64,000 nucleotides of DNA from an uncultured Clostridia bacterium (GCA_944386475.1 CALXBH010000007.1:1-64000); one strand, 5' to 3'. Numbered from the stretch's first letter, positions 7,575 through 17,452 are shown. Numbers and translations: made by a program. The notes: generated by a model from the sequence alone, not told the origin.

Positions 7575-10500
7575 TTACCGGAAATATTTTACGCCGTTTG
7601 CAAAGATTCGCTGATCCTTTTCACCAGGAACGTTTTGATACAGGCCCAAACCGGTGCGCTCGCTGTGGCCCATCTTGCCGAAGACCCGCCCGTCGGGGGA
7701 GGTGATGCCTTCGATGGCGCAGACCGAGGTGTTGGGGTTGTAGCGAATATCATAGGTGGGCTTCCCGGCGAGATCCACATACTGGGTGGCGATCTGGCCG
7801 TTTTCCGCCATCTGTGCGATCAGCTCGTCGGAGGCCACAAACCGCCCCTCGCCGTGGGAGATCGCCACGGTGTGGGTTTCGCCCACCTGCGCGTCGGCCA
7901 GCCAGGGGGATTTGTTGGAGCACACCCGGGTGTTTACCAGCATTGACTGGTGGCGATGGATGGTGTTAAAGGTCAGGGTGGGGGAGTGATCCTCCATATC
8001 CACGATCTTTCCAAAGGGAACCAGTCCCAATTTAATCAGCGCCTGGAACCCGTTGCAGATACCCAGCATCAGGCCGTCCCGGTTATTAAGCAGCTCATGC
8101 ACCGCCTCTTTGATAGAGGGGTTGCGGAAGAAAGCGGTGATGAATTTACCCGAGCCGTCCGGCTCGTCGCCGCCCGAGAAGCCGCCGGGGATCATGACGA
8201 TCTGGCTCTGCTTGATCTTTTGGGTGAAGGCTGCCACAGATTCTTCGATGTCCCGGCTGGTAAGGTTGCGGATGACGAAAATTTCCGGTTCGCCGCCGGC
8301 CTTTTCAAAGGCCCGGGCGGTGTCGTATTCGCAGTTGGTGCCGGGGAACACCGGGATAAGGACCCGGGGCTTGGCCGCTTTGATGGCGGCAGATTTCGCT
8401 TTGCCCTCAAAGGCGTACACAGGGGGAACGCTCTCTGTTTCTTCTACCCGGCAGGGGAAGATGGGTTCCAGCTTGTTTTGATAGCTGGGCAAAAGCTCCC
8501 CTAACGGCATCTGGCTGCCGCCGGCTTTGATGGCAGCCTCCGCCGTGGTTTCGCCCAGCAAAACAGCGCCCTCGGGGAGAGCGGCGTCTTTTTCCAGCTC
8601 GATGACAAAGCCGCCTGCGACACCGTTCCACAAAAGCTCCTGCTCCGGCAGGGAGGCAAAGGTAAAGCCGATGTCGTTACCAATGGCCATTTTAAACACC
8701 GCTTCGGCGGTGCCGCCGTAGGTAAGCGCCCAGACCGACAGGGCTTTTTTGTCTTTAATCAGCTCCTGCACAGCGGAGAAAACCGCTTTGACGCTGTCAA
8801 AGCAGGGCATGTTGTTTTCATACTTAGGCAGCAGCATAACGACCTTGTGGCCAGGGGCTTTAAACTCCGGCGAGACGATGTTGCCGGTGCCGGTGACCGA
8901 CACCGCAAAGGAGGTCAGGGTGGGGGGAACGTCCAGATCTTCAAAGCTTCCGCTCATGGAGTCCTTTCCGCCGATGGAGCCGATGCCCAGAGAAAGCTGG
9001 GCCTTTAACGCGCCCAGCAGGGCGGACATGGGCTGACCCCAACGCTTGGGATCCCCTTTGGTGCGCTCAAAGTATTCCTGAAAGGTGAGCCAGCTGTGCT
9101 GGTAGTCGCCGCCGATGGCGACCACCTTGGCCACCGACTCGATGACCGCGTACATGGCGCCGTAGAACGGATCCTGGGCGCTGATATAGGGATTATATCC
9201 CCAGCCCATCAAAGAGCAGGTGGTGGTCTCGCCGGTGAGCACCGGGAGCTTGGCCGCCATCGCCTGGGCGGGAGTCGTCTGGTTTTTGCCGCCGAAAGGC
9301 ATCAGCACCGTGCCCGCGCCAATGGTGGAGTCAAACCGTTCTACCAGCCCTTTCTGGGAGCAGGTGTTTAGGTCGGACAGATGCTCCTGCCAGCCCTCCA
9401 GGGTGTTGTCCCGGTGGTTGACAGGGGAAAGGGTGTGCCGGGGAATCTCAATTTCGGTGTGCTTGGAAGCGCCGTTGGAATTTAAAAATTCCCGGGACAG
9501 GTTGACGATCACGTTGCCCCGCCAGTCCATCACCAGCCGGGGCTCTTTAGTGACCACCGCCACCTTGGTGGCCATCAGGTTTTCCTCGTGGGCTTTGTCA
9601 ATAAACGCCTGGGTGTCCGCTTCCCGGATCACCACCGCCATGCACTCCTGGGATTCGCTGATGGCAAGCTCGGTGCCGTCTAATCCCTCGTATTTTTTGG
9701 GGACGGCGTCCAGATGGATGGAAAGCCCGTCCGCCAGCTCGCCGATAGCTACCGAAACGCCGCCGGCGCCGAAGTCGTTGCAGCGCTTAATCATCCGGGT
9801 GACCTCGGGGTTGCGGAACAGCCGCTGGAGTTTGCGCTCCTCCGGCGCGTTACCCTTCTGCACCTCTGCGCCGCAGCTCTCCAAGGATTCCAGCGTGTGG
9901 GATTTGGAAGAACCGGTGGCGCCGCCGCAGCCATCCCGGCCGGTTTTACCGCCCAGTAAGATCACTACATCGCCGGGGGCGGGAACCTCCCGGATGACGT
10001 TTTTAGCAGGGGCCGCGCCCACTACCGCGCCGATCTCCATGCGCTTGGCCGCATAGCCGGGGTGGTAAACCTCCGCCACATGGCCGGTGGCAAGGCCGAT
10101 CTGGTTGCCGTAGGAGCTGTATCCGGCCGCCGCGCCCACGGTGATCTTCCGCTGGGGGAGCTTTCCTTTCATGGTGTCTTTCACCGGCACCAAAGGATCC
10201 GCCGCGCCGGTGACCCGCATGGCCTGGTACACATAGCTGCGCCCCGAAAGAGGATCCCGGATAGCGCCGCCCAAACAGGTGGCCGCGCCGCCGAAGGGCT
10301 CGATCTCGGTGGGGTGGTTGTGGGTTTCGTTTTTAAACATTAAAAGCCAGTCTTCTTTTTGGCCGTCGATGTCCACGTCGATCTTCACCGAGCAGGCGTT
10401 GATCTCCTCCGACTCGTCCATATCCTTTAAAATGCCGTCTTTTTTGAGCTTTTTCGCGCCGATGACCGCCAGATCCATCAGGGTGATAGGCTTGTCCGTG

Positions 10501-11288
10501 CGGCCTTTATAAAGCTCCTCCCGGACCGAGAGGTATTCGTCATAAACCGCTTTAACCGCCGGATCCTCAATGGACACCTTGTCGATGTTGGTTAAAAAGG
10601 TGGTGTGGCGGCAGTGATCCGACCAGTAGGTGTCGATCATCCGGATCTCGGTAATGGTGGGATCCCGGTGCTCAGTGTTTTTAAAATAGTCCTGGCAGAA
10701 TTTGATGTCGTCCAGATCCATGGCCAGCCCATAGTGGTTCACAAATTCCTGCAAACCGGCCTCGTCAAGGGCGGTAAAGCCGTTCAGAGTCTCCACCGTG
10801 GTAGGCAGGTCGTAATTCATCTTCAGCGTCTCATAGGGCGCAAAAGCGGCCTCCCGGCTTTCCACGGGGTTGATGAGATAGTGCTTGATCTTTATAAAAT
10901 CCTCATCCGAGATCACACCGGACAACAGATAGACCTGGGCGGAACGCACGGTGGGGCGGTCTTTTTGGGTCATCAGGCTGATGCACTGCTCGCAGGAATC
11001 CGCCCGCTGGTCAAACTGGCCGGGGAGGTATTCCACCGCAAACATCCGCTGCCCCTGCTGGGGTTTGGGGAGCTCGCTGTAGGTGACGTCCACTGCCGGC
11101 TCGGAAAACACGGTGGTGGATGCCATGTTAAAAACGGTTTCGTCGATGCCTTCCACATCGTAGCGGTTGATCACCCGCACGTCGGTGACGCCCTTCATCT
11201 GCAGGGAGGAACGCAAATCGTGCAAAACGCTTTTGGCCTCCACGGCAAACGCCGGCTTTTTTTCCACATAGATACGAAAAACGCTCAT
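7575..11288 (-). CDS. purL: Phosphoribosylformylglycinamidine synthase (single-chain FGAM synthase)
   Basis: Converts FGAR, glutamine and ATP to FGAM in purine synthesis. The 1237-residue chain joins a PurS-like N-terminus (VFRIYVEKKPAFAVEA), a linker, the ATP-binding PurL core (HNHPTEIEPFGGAATCLGG; DFGAGGVSVAIGELADG) and a C-terminal class I glutaminase with PGTNCEYDTARAF and the nucleophile segment MLGICNGFQAL. This is the large fused form, also found in Proteobacteria and many Clostridia. The ATG at 11286-11288 follows GGAGA at 8 bp; an alternative ATG at 11303 adds five residues. mtaB ends 53 bp upstream with no terminator seen, so the two may be cotranscribed. Confidence 0.96.
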   Translation of the reverse strand: MSVFRIYVEKKPAFAVEAKSVLHDLRSSLQMKGVTDVRVINRYDVEGIDETVFNMASTTVFSEPAVDVTYSELPKPQQGQRMFAVEYLPGQFDQRADSCEQCISLMTQKDRPTVRSAQVYLLSGVISDEDFIKIKHYLINPVESREAAFAPYETLKMNYDLPTTVETLNGFTALDEAGLQEFVNHYGLAMDLDDIKFCQDYFKNTEHRDPTITEIRMIDTYWSDHCRHTTFLTNIDKVSIEDPAVKAVYDEYLSVREELYKGRTDKPITLMDLAVIGAKKLKKDGILKDMDESEEINACSVKIDVDIDGQKEDWLLMFKNETHNHPTEIEPFGGAATCLGGAIRDPLSGRSYVYQAMRVTGAADPLVPVKDTMKGKLPQRKITVGAAAGYSSYGNQIGLATGHVAEVYHPGYAAKRMEIGAVVGAAPAKNVIREVPAPGDVVILLGGKTGRDGCGGATGSSKSHTLESLESCGAEVQKGNAPEERKLQRLFRNPEVTRMIKRCNDFGAGGVSVAIGELADGLSIHLDAVPKKYEGLDGTELAISESQECMAVVIREADTQAFIDKAHEENLMATKVAVVTKEPRLVMDWRGNVIVNLSREFLNSNGASKHTEIEIPRHTLSPVNHRDNTLEGWQEHLSDLNTCSQKGLVERFDSTIGAGTVLMPFGGKNQTTPAQAMAAKLPVLTGETTTCSLMGWGYNPYISAQDPFYGAMYAVIESVAKVVAIGGDYQHSWLTFQEYFERTKGDPKRWGQPMSALLGALKAQLSLGIGSIGGKDSMSGSFEDLDVPPTLTSFAVSVTGTGNIVSPEFKAPGHKVVMLLPKYENNMPCFDSVKAVFSAVQELIKDKKALSVWALTYGGTAEAVFKMAIGNDIGFTFASLPEQELLWNGVAGGFVIELEKDAALPEGAVLLGETTAEAAIKAGGSQMPLGELLPSYQNKLEPIFPCRVEETESVPPVYAFEGKAKSAAIKAAKPRVLIPVFPGTNCEYDTARAFEKAGGEPEIFVIRNLTSRDIEESVAAFTQKIKQSQIVMIPGGFSGGDEPDGSGKFITAFFRNPSIKEAVHELLNNRDGLMLGICNGFQALIKLGLVPFGKIVDMEDHSPTLTFNTIHRHQSMLVNTRVCSNKSPWLADAQVGETHTVAISHGEGRFVASDELIAQMAENGQIATQYVDLAGKPTYDIRYNPNTSVCAIEGITSPDGRVFGKMGHSERTGLGLYQNVPGEKDQRIFANGVKYFR

Positions 11289-11341
11289 TCTCTCGGTCTC
11301 CATTCTGCCTTTTACGGCGATATCGTTATGATAGGGTACCC

Positions 11342-12703
11342 TTAACAGTCAGCGGCTCCGCCGGAAACCACCGCCGTGCAGCGTCCGCCGGACACTCCTG
11401 TTATTTTAACACATTTTACCTGGCCGCACAAGTTGGCCTCGGGGGTTTCCGCCTGTCCGCCGGAGGGGATAAAATCAGCGGGGGAGGCGGTAGCCACCCG
11501 GCAGGGGGTGTAGTTTTTGGTGTAGCCGTCGTAGATGCCGGGCGCTATTTTAGTTTCCAAAAGGACTTCCTCGGTCTTTCCCACCTGGGACTGCAAAAAA
11601 GCAAGGCGGGTTTCCTCGGTTTGCCGGATCATCTCGGCGCTGCGCCGCTCCTTTTCCCGCTGGGGGATCTGATCGGGATATCCGGCGGCCCGGGTGCCCT
11701 CCCGGCGGGAGTAGGCGAACACATGGACCTTGGCAAACCCGATTTGCTTGGCAAACTCTACCGACTGCAAAAACTCCTCTTCGGTTTCCCCGGGAAATCC
11801 CACCATGATGTCGGTGGTGATGGAGGCGTTTTCAAACCGGGCGCGCAGCCTGGCCACAATGTCCGCATATTCCTCGGGGGTGTAGTGGCGGTTCATCCGC
11901 TTCAGGGTGGAAGATGAGCCGCTTTGCAGGGACAGATGAAACTGGGGACAGAACTTGTCCTGGGCGGCAAACCGGTCCATATCCTTGTCGGTCAAAAGCT
12001 CCGGCTCCAAGGACCCCAGCCGCACCCGCGTGATACCGGGGACGCCGCAGGCGGCCTCCACCGCGTCGGCCAGCCGCAGGCCGCATTCCTTTCCATAGGA
12101 GGAAAGGTTGATCCCCACCAAGACGACTTCCTTATAGCCGTTTTGGGCCAGCTCGGTAAGCTCTTCGGTGAGATCCGGCAGCGCTTTGGAGCGGATGGGT
12201 CCCCGGGCGGTGGGGATGATGCAGTAGCTGCAATACCGGTCGCAGCCGTCTTCGATTTTTACAAACGCCCGGGTGTGCTCGGAAAAGCGGGGCGAGCTCA
12301 TTTTTTCAAAGGCCTCCCCCCGTTTGTGCGGGGTGATGGAAATGACCCTTTCCCCAGTGGCCATGGCTTTTTTGACGCAGTCGATCAGCGCCGCCCGGTT
12401 GTAAGAGCCGGTGATAACGTCCGCTTCGGGCAGGTGCTTTGCCGCATCGGGGAACGCCTGGGGAAAACAGCCGGTTAAGGCTACCACCGCCCCGGGATGC
12501 TCCCGCTTAAAGCGGCGGAGGATCTGCCGGGTCTTTTTGTCCCCCATGGCGGTGACGGTGCAGGAGTTAATCACATACGCCTCCGCCTCTTCCTCCGGCG
12601 GGACGACGGTAAAGCCCTCCTCCGCAAAACGGGAGGAAAGGGCTTCGGTTTCATATTGATTCACCTTGCAGCCCAAGGTGTAAAATGCGATCCGTTTGAC
12701 CAT
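11342..12703 (-). CDS. mtaB: tRNA N6-threonylcarbamoyladenosine (t6A37) methylthiotransferase
   Basis: Radical SAM enzyme that adds a methylthio group to t6A37 in tRNA. The 453 residues start with the MtaB-type MVKRIAFYTLGCKVNQYETE. The methylthiotransferase domain holds the auxiliary-cluster cysteines (Cys12, Cys48, Cys79) and the radical SAM domain has CDRYCSYC (Cys154, 158, 161). A short TRAM-like C-terminus follows from about 385. The LGCKVNQYE start and IIPTARG block favour MtaB over MiaB. The frame upstream of 12703 is open but unlike the family. Confidence 0.94.
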   Translation of the reverse strand: MVKRIAFYTLGCKVNQYETEALSSRFAEEGFTVVPPEEEAEAYVINSCTVTAMGDKKTRQILRRFKREHPGAVVALTGCFPQAFPDAAKHLPEADVITGSYNRAALIDCVKKAMATGERVISITPHKRGEAFEKMSSPRFSEHTRAFVKIEDGCDRYCSYCIIPTARGPIRSKALPDLTEELTELAQNGYKEVVLVGINLSSYGKECGLRLADAVEAACGVPGITRVRLGSLEPELLTDKDMDRFAAQDKFCPQFHLSLQSGSSSTLKRMNRHYTPEEYADIVARLRARFENASITTDIMVGFPGETEEEFLQSVEFAKQIGFAKVHVFAYSRREGTRAAGYPDQIPQREKERRSAEMIRQTEETRLAFLQSQVGKTEEVLLETKIAPGIYDGYTKNYTPCRVATASPADFIPSGGQAETPEANLCGQVKCVKITGVSGGRCTAVVSGGAADC

Positions 12704-12782
12704 ATAAAGGAAACCCTTTCTAAAATCTGTCGTAAAAATGTTTCCTAGGAAATATCCACAAAGAAAAATTTCTTCCTTTAGT

Positions 12783-12811
12783 ATTATAATAGATTTACGC
12801 AGCCTTGACAA
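12783..12811 (-). promoter_or_regulatory. Promoter of mtaB (and possibly purL)
   Basis: Minus-strand TTGTCA (12806-12811) and TATAAT (12783-12788) are 17 bp apart, with a leader of about 70 bases to mtaB. Confidence 0.8.
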
Positions 12812-12820
12812 TGATATTTG

Positions 12821-12849
12821 TTGACTAAAATAAAAGGGGGTGGTATAGT
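12821..12849 (+). promoter_or_regulatory. Promoter of the HPr-like gene
   Basis: TTGACT (12821-12826) and TATAGT (12844-12849) are 17 bp apart. The predicted leader of about 80 bases holds two small hairpins (near 12869-12882 and 12891-12904) and then TTGGAGGG before the ATG. No known riboswitch fold was recognised. Confidence 0.75.
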
Positions 12850-12938
12850 ATAACTATCGGAAATGTCTGCTGACGGCAGGAAAGTTTTCCGCTGGCAAGC
12901 GGACAGTTCTAATCTTACACAATTTGGAGGGTTTATCC

Positions 12939-13169
12939 ATGAAGAGTTTTACGATCATGCTCAATACTATTAATGACGTTAAAGATTTTGTCAACATCGT
13001 CGCCAAGTACGATTATGACATCGATCTGATCTCCGGAAGATACGCTATCGACGCCAAATCCATCATGGGTATTTTCAGCCTGGATCTTTCCAAGCCCATT
13101 ACAGTCAAGGCCCACACGGACAACGGCGATGATCTGGCAGAAGAACTTAAAAAATTTGTTGCTGAATAA
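12939..13169 (+). CDS. HPr-like protein lacking the phosphorylatable histidine
   Basis: A 76-residue HPr-fold protein. The segment KYDYDIDL...GRYAIDAKSIMGIFSL aligns with HPr around the regulatory serine, and Ser41 in AKSIMG corresponds to Ser46. The loop that carries His15 in phosphocarriers (GIHARPA) reads NTINDVKDF here, about three residues shorter and without histidine. It therefore cannot pass phosphate in the phosphotransferase system as HPr does. By analogy with Crh it could act as a regulatory partner of HPr kinase or CcpA (inference). The ATG at 12939 follows TTGGAGGG. Monocistronic. Confidence 0.85.
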   Translation: MKSFTIMLNTINDVKDFVNIVAKYDYDIDLISGRYAIDAKSIMGIFSLDLSKPITVKAHTDNGDDLAEELKKFVAE

Positions 13170-13179
13170 AGAAAATGCG

Positions 13180-13206
13180 GCGCGCTGTTTTTACAGCGCG
13201 CTTTTT
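13180..13206 (+). terminator. Terminator of the HPr-like gene
   Basis: Perfect 8-base GC-rich stem (GCGCGCTG with CAGCGCGC) 10 bp after the stop, then T5. Confidence 0.9.
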
Positions 13207-13310
13207 ATTTAGTCATAACCGCCTCCAAGAGAGGTTATGGCTTTCCTTCATCTGTGCCGGTTTCTCTCGCATCGGACAGGAAAGACACATTTTTTGACGG
13301 AGATAAGGCC

Positions 13311-13985
13311 ATGTCAAAAAGAAAGAAGATCATCTTATCGCTTGCAATACTGCTTATACTTACAGCAGGCTGCTGCCTGTACGCCATGTGGTATTATTTC
13401 ATCGGCACCAGCAGCGCGCCGGTGGAGGCTAAAGGAAACGCCGATTTTCACATCGCGGATTTTCACAGCGCGGTGGACAAGGACGGGGACGGGATTGACG
13501 ATCAGTCGGATATCCTCATGGGAGCCAGGGAATATATCGCCACCCAGCCCAGATACAAAAGCAAGTATTATGACACAGGCTATCCCGACGACGGATATGG
13601 GGTGTGCACCGACGTGGTGGCTAACGCCCTGCGCAGCGCGGGCTATGATTTGATGCAGCTGGTTTACGAGGATGTTACGGAAAATCCGGAGGGATATGCT
13701 ATCGATCAGCCGGATAAAAACATCGATTTCCGCCGGGTGCGGAACCTAAAGGTCTATTTAAAACACACGGCTGTCTCCCTCACCACCGATATCCAGCAGA
13801 TCGACCAGTGGCAGGGCGGGGATATCGTGGTTTTTGACACTCACATCGGTATTGTTTCAGACAAGCGCAACGACCGGGGCGTGCCCTATGTCATCCATCA
13901 TAACGACCCGTTCCAGGCCTCCTACGAGCAAGATATCCTGGAGAGCCGGGACGATATCACCGGCCATTACCGGATCAGCGAGTAA
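13311..13985 (+). CDS. DUF1287 family secreted or membrane-anchored protein
   Basis: A 224-residue protein of the DUF1287 family (NlpC/P60-like fold by family relation; function not established). A basic N-terminus and one hydrophobic segment (about 7-27) suggest a signal anchor. The body carries GVCTDVVANALRSAGYD, with the likely catalytic Cys, and later GDIVVFDTHIGIVSDKR, with the His of a Cys/His pair, so it may be a hydrolase acting on the cell wall. The ATG at 13311 follows GGAGATAAGG. A D,D-carboxypeptidase gene starts 73 bp downstream. Confidence 0.85.
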   Translation: MSKRKKIILSLAILLILTAGCCLYAMWYYFIGTSSAPVEAKGNADFHIADFHSAVDKDGDGIDDQSDILMGAREYIATQPRYKSKYYDTGYPDDGYGVCTDVVANALRSAGYDLMQLVYEDVTENPEGYAIDQPDKNIDFRRVRNLKVYLKHTAVSLTTDIQQIDQWQGGDIVVFDTHIGIVSDKRNDRGVPYVIHHNDPFQASYEQDILESRDDITGHYRISE

Positions 13986-14058
13986 TGCCCCGCCGCCGGG
14001 CATGGAATGCCCTTTTCCCGCATATAGTTTCAAAAAAGGGGAAAGGAACGTCTGCGCT

Positions 14059-15291
14059 ATGAAATCGGCTTTTAAGCGAACGCCACATCGGACAAAAGAC
14101 GTCTTTAAAAAAGGCATGGCGGCCTTATTGTGCGGGTGCCTAGCTTGGGGGAGCGTTTTTGTCACGCCTGCCCTGGCTGCGGACGAAGCGGCAGAGGACG
14201 CCGCAGCCAGCGAGGAATCTTCTCAGGCCCAGCTTGACCTGACCGCCAAATCGGCGATTCTTATCGAGGGCGCTACCGGCAAGGTATTGTACGAGCAAAA
14301 CGCCGATGAAAAGATGCCCCCGGCCTCAATCACCAAGGTGATGACTCTTTTGCTGGTGATGGAGGCTTTGGACGAGGGCACCATCAAGCTCACCGATCAG
14401 GTGACGGCTTCCGCCCACGCCTGTTCCATGGGCGGAACCCAGATCTGGCTGGAGGAAAACGAACAGATGTCGGTGGAGGATCTTTTAAAGGCTACCGCCG
14501 TGGTATCCGCCAACGACGCCTCGGTGGCGTTAGGGGAGTTTTTGTCCGGCAGCGAAGAGGCGTTTGTCAAGCGGATGAACGACCGCGCCAGGGAGCTGGG
14601 GATGACAAACACCACCTTTAAAAACGCCACTGGCCTGGATGCAGAGGGCCATCTTTCCACGGCACGGGATATTTCCATTATGTCCCGGGAGCTTTTAAAG
14701 CACAAGGATATCACAAAATACACCACCATCTGGATGGATAGCCTGCGGGATGGAAAAAGCTCTTTGGTCAACACCAACAAGCTGGTGCGGTTTTATGAGG
14801 GGGCTACCGGCCTGAAAACCGGTACCACCGATGGGGCGGGCGCTTGTCTGAGCGCTTCGGCCACCCGAAACGGCATGGAATTGATTGCCGTCACCATGGG
14901 ATCGGCTACCTCTGACGAGCGGTTTGCCTCCGCCCGAAAACTGTTGGACTACGGGTTTGGAAACTTTACCGTTTATACCCCCCAGGTGGACCAAACGCAG
15001 CTTTTGCCGGTGAAGGTTTTAAGAGGAGTAGAGTCCGGCGTGGCGGTAGAAGCGCCGGAGCTTTCCAGCGTCGTGGTTCAAAAGGGCAAGGAAAAAGAGA
15101 TCACCCAGTCCCTCACCATGGTGGAGGATGTCCAGGCGCCGGTGGAAAAAGGCCAGGTGGTGGGCAAGATCACCGTCTCTATGGGGGAGGAAAAACTGGG
15201 GGAATACCCAGTCAAGACGGTGTCGGCTGTTAAAAAGCTGGACATCTGGACGGCCCTGGGGCGTCTGTGGACAGCGCTATTAAGCTCCTAG
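14059..15291 (+). CDS. D-alanyl-D-alanine carboxypeptidase (PBP5/DacF type)
   Basis: Removes the terminal D-Ala from peptidoglycan stem peptides outside the membrane. The 410 residues begin with a signal peptide (basic start, hydrophobic core, cleavage likely after ALAA near 41). Active-site motifs are complete: SITK (Ser90, Lys93), SAN (150-152) and KTG (253-255). A C-terminal beta domain (from about 300) and an amphipathic end (LDIWTALGRLWTALLSS) for membrane attachment follow. Sporulating relatives carry DacF or DacB types; the paralogue is not decided here. GGAAAGGAACG precedes the ATG. Confidence 0.95.
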   Translation: MKSAFKRTPHRTKDVFKKGMAALLCGCLAWGSVFVTPALAADEAAEDAAASEESSQAQLDLTAKSAILIEGATGKVLYEQNADEKMPPASITKVMTLLLVMEALDEGTIKLTDQVTASAHACSMGGTQIWLEENEQMSVEDLLKATAVVSANDASVALGEFLSGSEEAFVKRMNDRARELGMTNTTFKNATGLDAEGHLSTARDISIMSRELLKHKDITKYTTIWMDSLRDGKSSLVNTNKLVRFYEGATGLKTGTTDGAGACLSASATRNGMELIAVTMGSATSDERFASARKLLDYGFGNFTVYTPQVDQTQLLPVKVLRGVESGVAVEAPELSSVVVQKGKEKEITQSLTMVEDVQAPVEKGQVVGKITVSMGEEKLGEYPVKTVSAVKKLDIWTALGRLWTALLSS

Positions 15292-15375
15292 AGGGCCGAA
15301 AGATGAGAATCAACGCATAACAGCGGTTTTATTTATGCAGATTTTACAACTTTATCGATTTTTAAGAATTCATTC

Positions 15376-15404
15376 TTGAAAATTTTAACAAGATAGGGTA
15401 CAAT
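15376..15404 (+). promoter_or_regulatory. Promoter of pgi
   Basis: TTGAAA (15376-15381) and TACAAT (15399-15404) with 17 bp between, about 28 bases before the AGGAGG of pgi. Confidence 0.75.
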
Positions 15405-15438
15405 ATAGACAAGACATAAGAAAACAGGAGGACTTGCG

Positions 15439-16776
15439 ATGGCTGTTGCATTGGATCTTAGACACATTAAAAATTTTGTTGCGGAACAGGAACTTACCGG
15501 GATTCTTCCGCAGCTGGAGGCAGCACACAACACATTACATAACAAAAGCGGCCTGGGTAACGATTTTTTGGGCTGGCTCACCCTTCCCACCGACTATGAT
15601 AAAGAAGAATTTGCCCGTATTAAGGCGGCGGCAAAAAAAATCCAGTCGGATTCCCAGGTGCTGGTGGTCATCGGCATCGGCGGCTCCTATCTGGGGGCCA
15701 GGGCGGCGATCGAGTTTTTGCGCTCCCCCTTTTACAACAACCTGAAAAAAGAAACGCCGGAGATCTATTTTGCAGGAAACAACTTAAATCCCACTTATTT
15801 AAACGAGATTCTCTCCCTCTGCGAGGGAAAAGAGGTATCGGTCAATGTGATCTCCAAATCCGGCACCACCACCGAACCGGCTTTGGCCTTCCGAGTGTTC
15901 CGGGAGTATTTGGAAAGCCGGTATGGAAAAGAAGGGGCCAAGGGCCGGATCTACTGCACCACCGCCAAGGCAAAAGGCACCCTTAAACAGCTGGCGGACA
16001 GCGAAGGGTACGAGTGCTTTGTGATCCCTGACGACGTAGGCGGCCGTTATTCCGTCCTTACGGCGGTAGGGCTTTTGCCCATCGCGGCGGCAGGATGCGA
16101 CATCGACCAGCTGATGGAGGGCGCAAAAGCCGCTCAGCAGGCCTATGCCGTATGCGATCTCGATAAAAACGACTGTTACCGGTATGCAGCGGTGCGCAAT
16201 ATCCTTTACCGCAAGGGCAAGGCGATTGAGCTTTTGGTGAGCTACGAACCCGCCTTTGCCATGATGGCGGAGTGGTTTAAGCAGCTGTTCGGCGAGAGCG
16301 AGGGAAAAGACAACAAGGGCCTGTTCCCGGCGTCGGTGACCTTCTCCACCGATCTGCACTCCATGGGACAGTTTATCCAAAGCGGCTCCCGCACCATGTT
16401 TGAAACGGTGGTTTTGTTTGATAAACCTAAACAGGACTTCTTTATTAAAGATGATCCCAACAATTTTGACGGGCTCAACTTTCTGTCCAATCAGGAGATG
16501 TCGGTGGTTAACCGCAAGGCCTTTGAAGGGACGGTTTTGGCTCACACCGAGGGCGGTGTTCCCAACCTGGTGGTCAAAGTGCCGGAGTGCAATGAGTACG
16601 AGTTGGGATATCTCATTTACTTCTTTGAAAAAGCCTGTGGAATCTCGGGCTATCTGCTGGGGGTTAATCCCTTTGACCAGCCGGGTGTGGAAAGCTATAA
16701 AAAGAACATGTTTGCCCTGCTGGGAAAACCGGGATATGAGTCTCAGAAGCAGGAGCTGGAAGAAAAACTCCGATAA
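15439..16776 (+). CDS. pgi: Glucose-6-phosphate isomerase
   Basis: Interconverts glucose 6-phosphate and fructose 6-phosphate in glycolysis. The 445-residue length is that of the Gram-positive type. Visible signatures: [19 protein letters not shown] near 72, the phosphate-binding [16 protein letters not shown] near 137, [17 protein letters not shown] near 195, the Glu-bearing [15 protein letters not shown], and the C-terminal [20 protein letters not shown]-like segment. AACAGGAGG precedes the ATG. Confidence 0.98.
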   Translation: MAVALDLRHIKNFVAEQELTGILPQLEAAHNTLHNKSGLGNDFLGWLTLPTDYDKEEFARIKAAAKKIQSDSQVLVVIGIGGSYLGARAAIEFLRSPFYNNLKKETPEIYFAGNNLNPTYLNEILSLCEGKEVSVNVISKSGTTTEPALAFRVFREYLESRYGKEGAKGRIYCTTAKAKGTLKQLADSEGYECFVIPDDVGGRYSVLTAVGLLPIAAAGCDIDQLMEGAKAAQQAYAVCDLDKNDCYRYAAVRNILYRKGKAIELLVSYEPAFAMMAEWFKQLFGESEGKDNKGLFPASVTFSTDLHSMGQFIQSGSRTMFETVVLFDKPKQDFFIKDDPNNFDGLNFLSNQEMSVVNRKAFEGTVLAHTEGGVPNLVVKVPECNEYELGYLIYFFEKACGISGYLLGVNPFDQPGVESYKKNMFALLGKPGYESQKQELEEKLR

Positions 16777-16861
16777 GGAACAGGAAAAAGGGAAGAATAA
16801 AAAAGGATTATGTTGCGCCGGTTCCGGCGTGAAATAGACATAATAAACAGGAGGAATAAAC

Positions 16862-17269
16862 ATGATAAAATTAATCATCGGGAACAAAGGCAGCGGAAAA
16901 ACCAAAATTTTAATCGACCTGATTAATCATGCTCTTCAGACCACCGACGGCAATGTGGTTTGCATCGAGCGGGGCATGAAACTCACCTATGAGATCAACC
17001 ACAACGTCCGCCTGATCGACGCGGAGGAATACGGCGTGGAAGGCTTTGACATGTTCTTCGGCTTCCTGTCGGGGCTGTTGGCAGGCAACTACGACATCAA
17101 GGATGTGTTTGTAGACGGTATTTTAAAGATCGGCGGCCGGGATTACGACAAATTGGGCGAGCTGTTTGACAAGGTGGACGCTCTTGCCAATAAAGCCGGC
17201 GTCAGCGTGGTGTTTACCGTTTCGGCGGACGCCAGCGAACTCCCCGAAAGCGTCAAGAAATTTGCTTAA
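16862..17269 (+). CDS. Small P-loop ATP-binding protein of unknown function
   Basis: A 135-residue protein starting with a clear Walker A motif, LIIGNKGSGKTKILIDLI. A hydrophobic strand ending in acid (DVFVDGILKIGG) may act as Walker B, and NKAGVSVVFTVSADASELP may be the next strand. It is about the size of a minimal nucleotide-binding domain with nothing attached. I do not recognise a characterised family. It follows pgi by 85 bp with its own AACAGGAGG, and is followed by a terminator. Confidence 0.75.
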   Translation: MIKLIIGNKGSGKTKILIDLINHALQTTDGNVVCIERGMKLTYEINHNVRLIDAEEYGVEGFDMFFGFLSGLLAGNYDIKDVFVDGILKIGGRDYDKLGELFDKVDALANKAGVSVVFTVSADASELPESVKKFA

Positions 17270-17339
17270 TTTTATCTGGTTTTCTCTATAGGTATAAAGG
17301 GAGTGCCGCGGTTTCACGGCGCTCCTCACAAAAGCACTT

Positions 17340-17367
17340 GCAGCCCATGCAATATGGGCTGCATTTT
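17340..17367 (+). terminator. Terminator after the P-loop gene
   Basis: Perfect 8-base stem (GCAGCCCA with TGGGCTGC) then ATTTT. A second, imperfect hairpin lies just upstream (about 17301-17326). Confidence 0.7.
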
Positions 17368-17452
17368 GTGCGTATAAAGCACAAGATTATGTTTTTTACT
17401 TCTGTTTATATGTTACAGCGTCGTTTCATGTGTGAAGGGGAAGAGACAAGGG

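Noticed and set aside
9220-10056. 278-residue open frame antisense to purL
   Set aside because: Shadow of purL; rich in Ser, Pro and Arg with no domain and no start signal.
12850-12930. Riboswitch in the HPr-like leader
   Set aside because: Only two short hairpins are visible and none matches a riboswitch core I know.
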